Assembly (NCBI GenBank): GCA_029237695.1
Contig: JAQRGA010000044.1
Coordinates: forward strand, 372,001-436,000
DNA length: 64,000 bases
Source: Conchocele bisecta
Taxonomy: Eukaryota > Mollusca > Bivalvia > Lucinida > Thyasiridae
Direction: 5' to 3'
Shown here piece after piece: positions 63,471-64,000 of the stretch. The notes under the pieces were generated by a model. The model worked only from the letters and a program-made list of their open reading frames with translations. It was not told where the DNA came from and searched no databases. Both the position numbers and the translations under genes were made by a program. Every line of letters starts with the position of its first letter. Within the stretch, counting starts at the first letter, position 1.

Positions 63471-64000
63471 AACATCGGCTTACCTCTTCAAAAATTATAT
63501 GAGCCGCGTCATGCGAAAAAGACGTTATCGAGTAAATGGGGTCGGAAACGTTGCTTCAATTTACGCTTTTGACATAGCTGACGTCGTTATTGACAGCTGG
63601 AAATGACAAACGATATAAGTGTATTATTGTGTGCTAGTAAGTGTACCATTAGCGAAAAAAAACAATTGTATGTTGACCAATGACTATTTTAACAACCATT
63701 TTATGTAAAAATATAAATGTACGTTCTCGGAATGTTGAGTAGCATGTAATTAAGCTGGTGGTGTCGACAGCCCAGTTCGCGTATGAAACCGATATATGTT
63801 TTTCTTTCTGTGTTAGTATATCGTTTACCGAGATCTTACATACATGATATGTGATATTATATGGATAACATGCTATTTAATGCTAGTGTGAAAGTTAACA
63901 AGAAATGCGTCTGTCGAACGCGGATGCCACCTGCAGCATATTTGAGAAACTGTGACAAATTGGTTAACCGAAGAGTGTGACGGACGGACAGACGGACGGA
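63471..64000. other. Right-edge interval; ends in GGACGGACGG
   Basis: No gene recognised. The last 20 bases are the start of another GACGGAC tract, as in family O repeats. Confidence 0.4.

Noticed and set aside
63471..63520. Possible first exon of the CCDC50-like gene ending at GAAGAG|GTAAGC (minus strand)
   Set aside because: The phase required by the 50583 exon places a TGA stop just before the donor, and no suitable start precedes it.

Overview
This looks like nuclear DNA of an invertebrate, most likely a bivalve mollusc. The inference rests on AT-rich sequence, very long introns, almost no long open frames, and repeat types I associate with bivalves: long SINE-like repeats carrying 'GTGTTTAACGGCCTATCAAC', TIR elements with long perfect central palindromes, and Helitron/Helentron-like elements holding short tandem arrays that end near 'ACGCCGGGGTGAC'. 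The species cannot be fixed from the sequence.

The host gene I can reconstruct runs on the minus strand across most of the window, from about 50.6 kb down to 2.6 kb. Eight small exons (50583-50645, 37382-37520, 36833-36926, 26577-26739, 8671-8782, 5228-5263, 3664-3813, about 2611-3114) have GT/AG borders. The first four join in phase, as do the last four. Their protein matches, from memory of the family, CCDC50 (Ymer), a ubiquitin-binding coiled-coil signalling adaptor. The first coding exon is not found. A phase clash between 26.6 kb and 8.8 kb implies a missing exon or another donor there. The 3' end may also continue beyond the left edge.

The other coding traces are minor. There is a 93-codon plus-strand frame (23725-24006) inside a TTA-flanked transposon. 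A piggyBac-like N-terminal fragment (46585-46947) lies inside a TTAA-bounded element. A weak candidate exon sits at 53613-53753.

Nearly everything else is repeats, often nested, and several insertions can be proved inside the window from target-site duplications (TSDs) or from uninterrupted paralogous copies. Examples are a 2.36 kb hAT element with an exact 8-bp TSD (33952-36314), a SINE with an exact 13-bp TSD (8171-8640), three elements of one family with exact 5-bp TSDs (18.1, 38.3 and 54.4 kb), a 4.18 kb element with 13-bp perfect TIRs splitting a TTAA MITE (27853-32032), a 3.74 kb TTA-flanked element splitting another copy (20606-24349), and four head-to-tail TTAA elements (39605-40481).

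Region by region: 0-9 kb holds the 3' exons of the CCDC50-like gene between MITEs and SINEs; 9-26 kb is one huge intron built of nested transposons; 26-37 kb holds one exon, the 4.18 kb element and the hAT element; 36.8-37.5 kb holds two exons; 38-50 kb is a transposon and tandem-array intron; 50.6 kb has the 5'-most exon seen; 51-64 kb is MITEs, SINEs and partly unique sequence, with a duplicated CCAAT-rich segment at 62.6-62.8 kb. No complete transposase or reverse transcriptase frame was found, so all the mobile elements seen appear non-autonomous or decayed.
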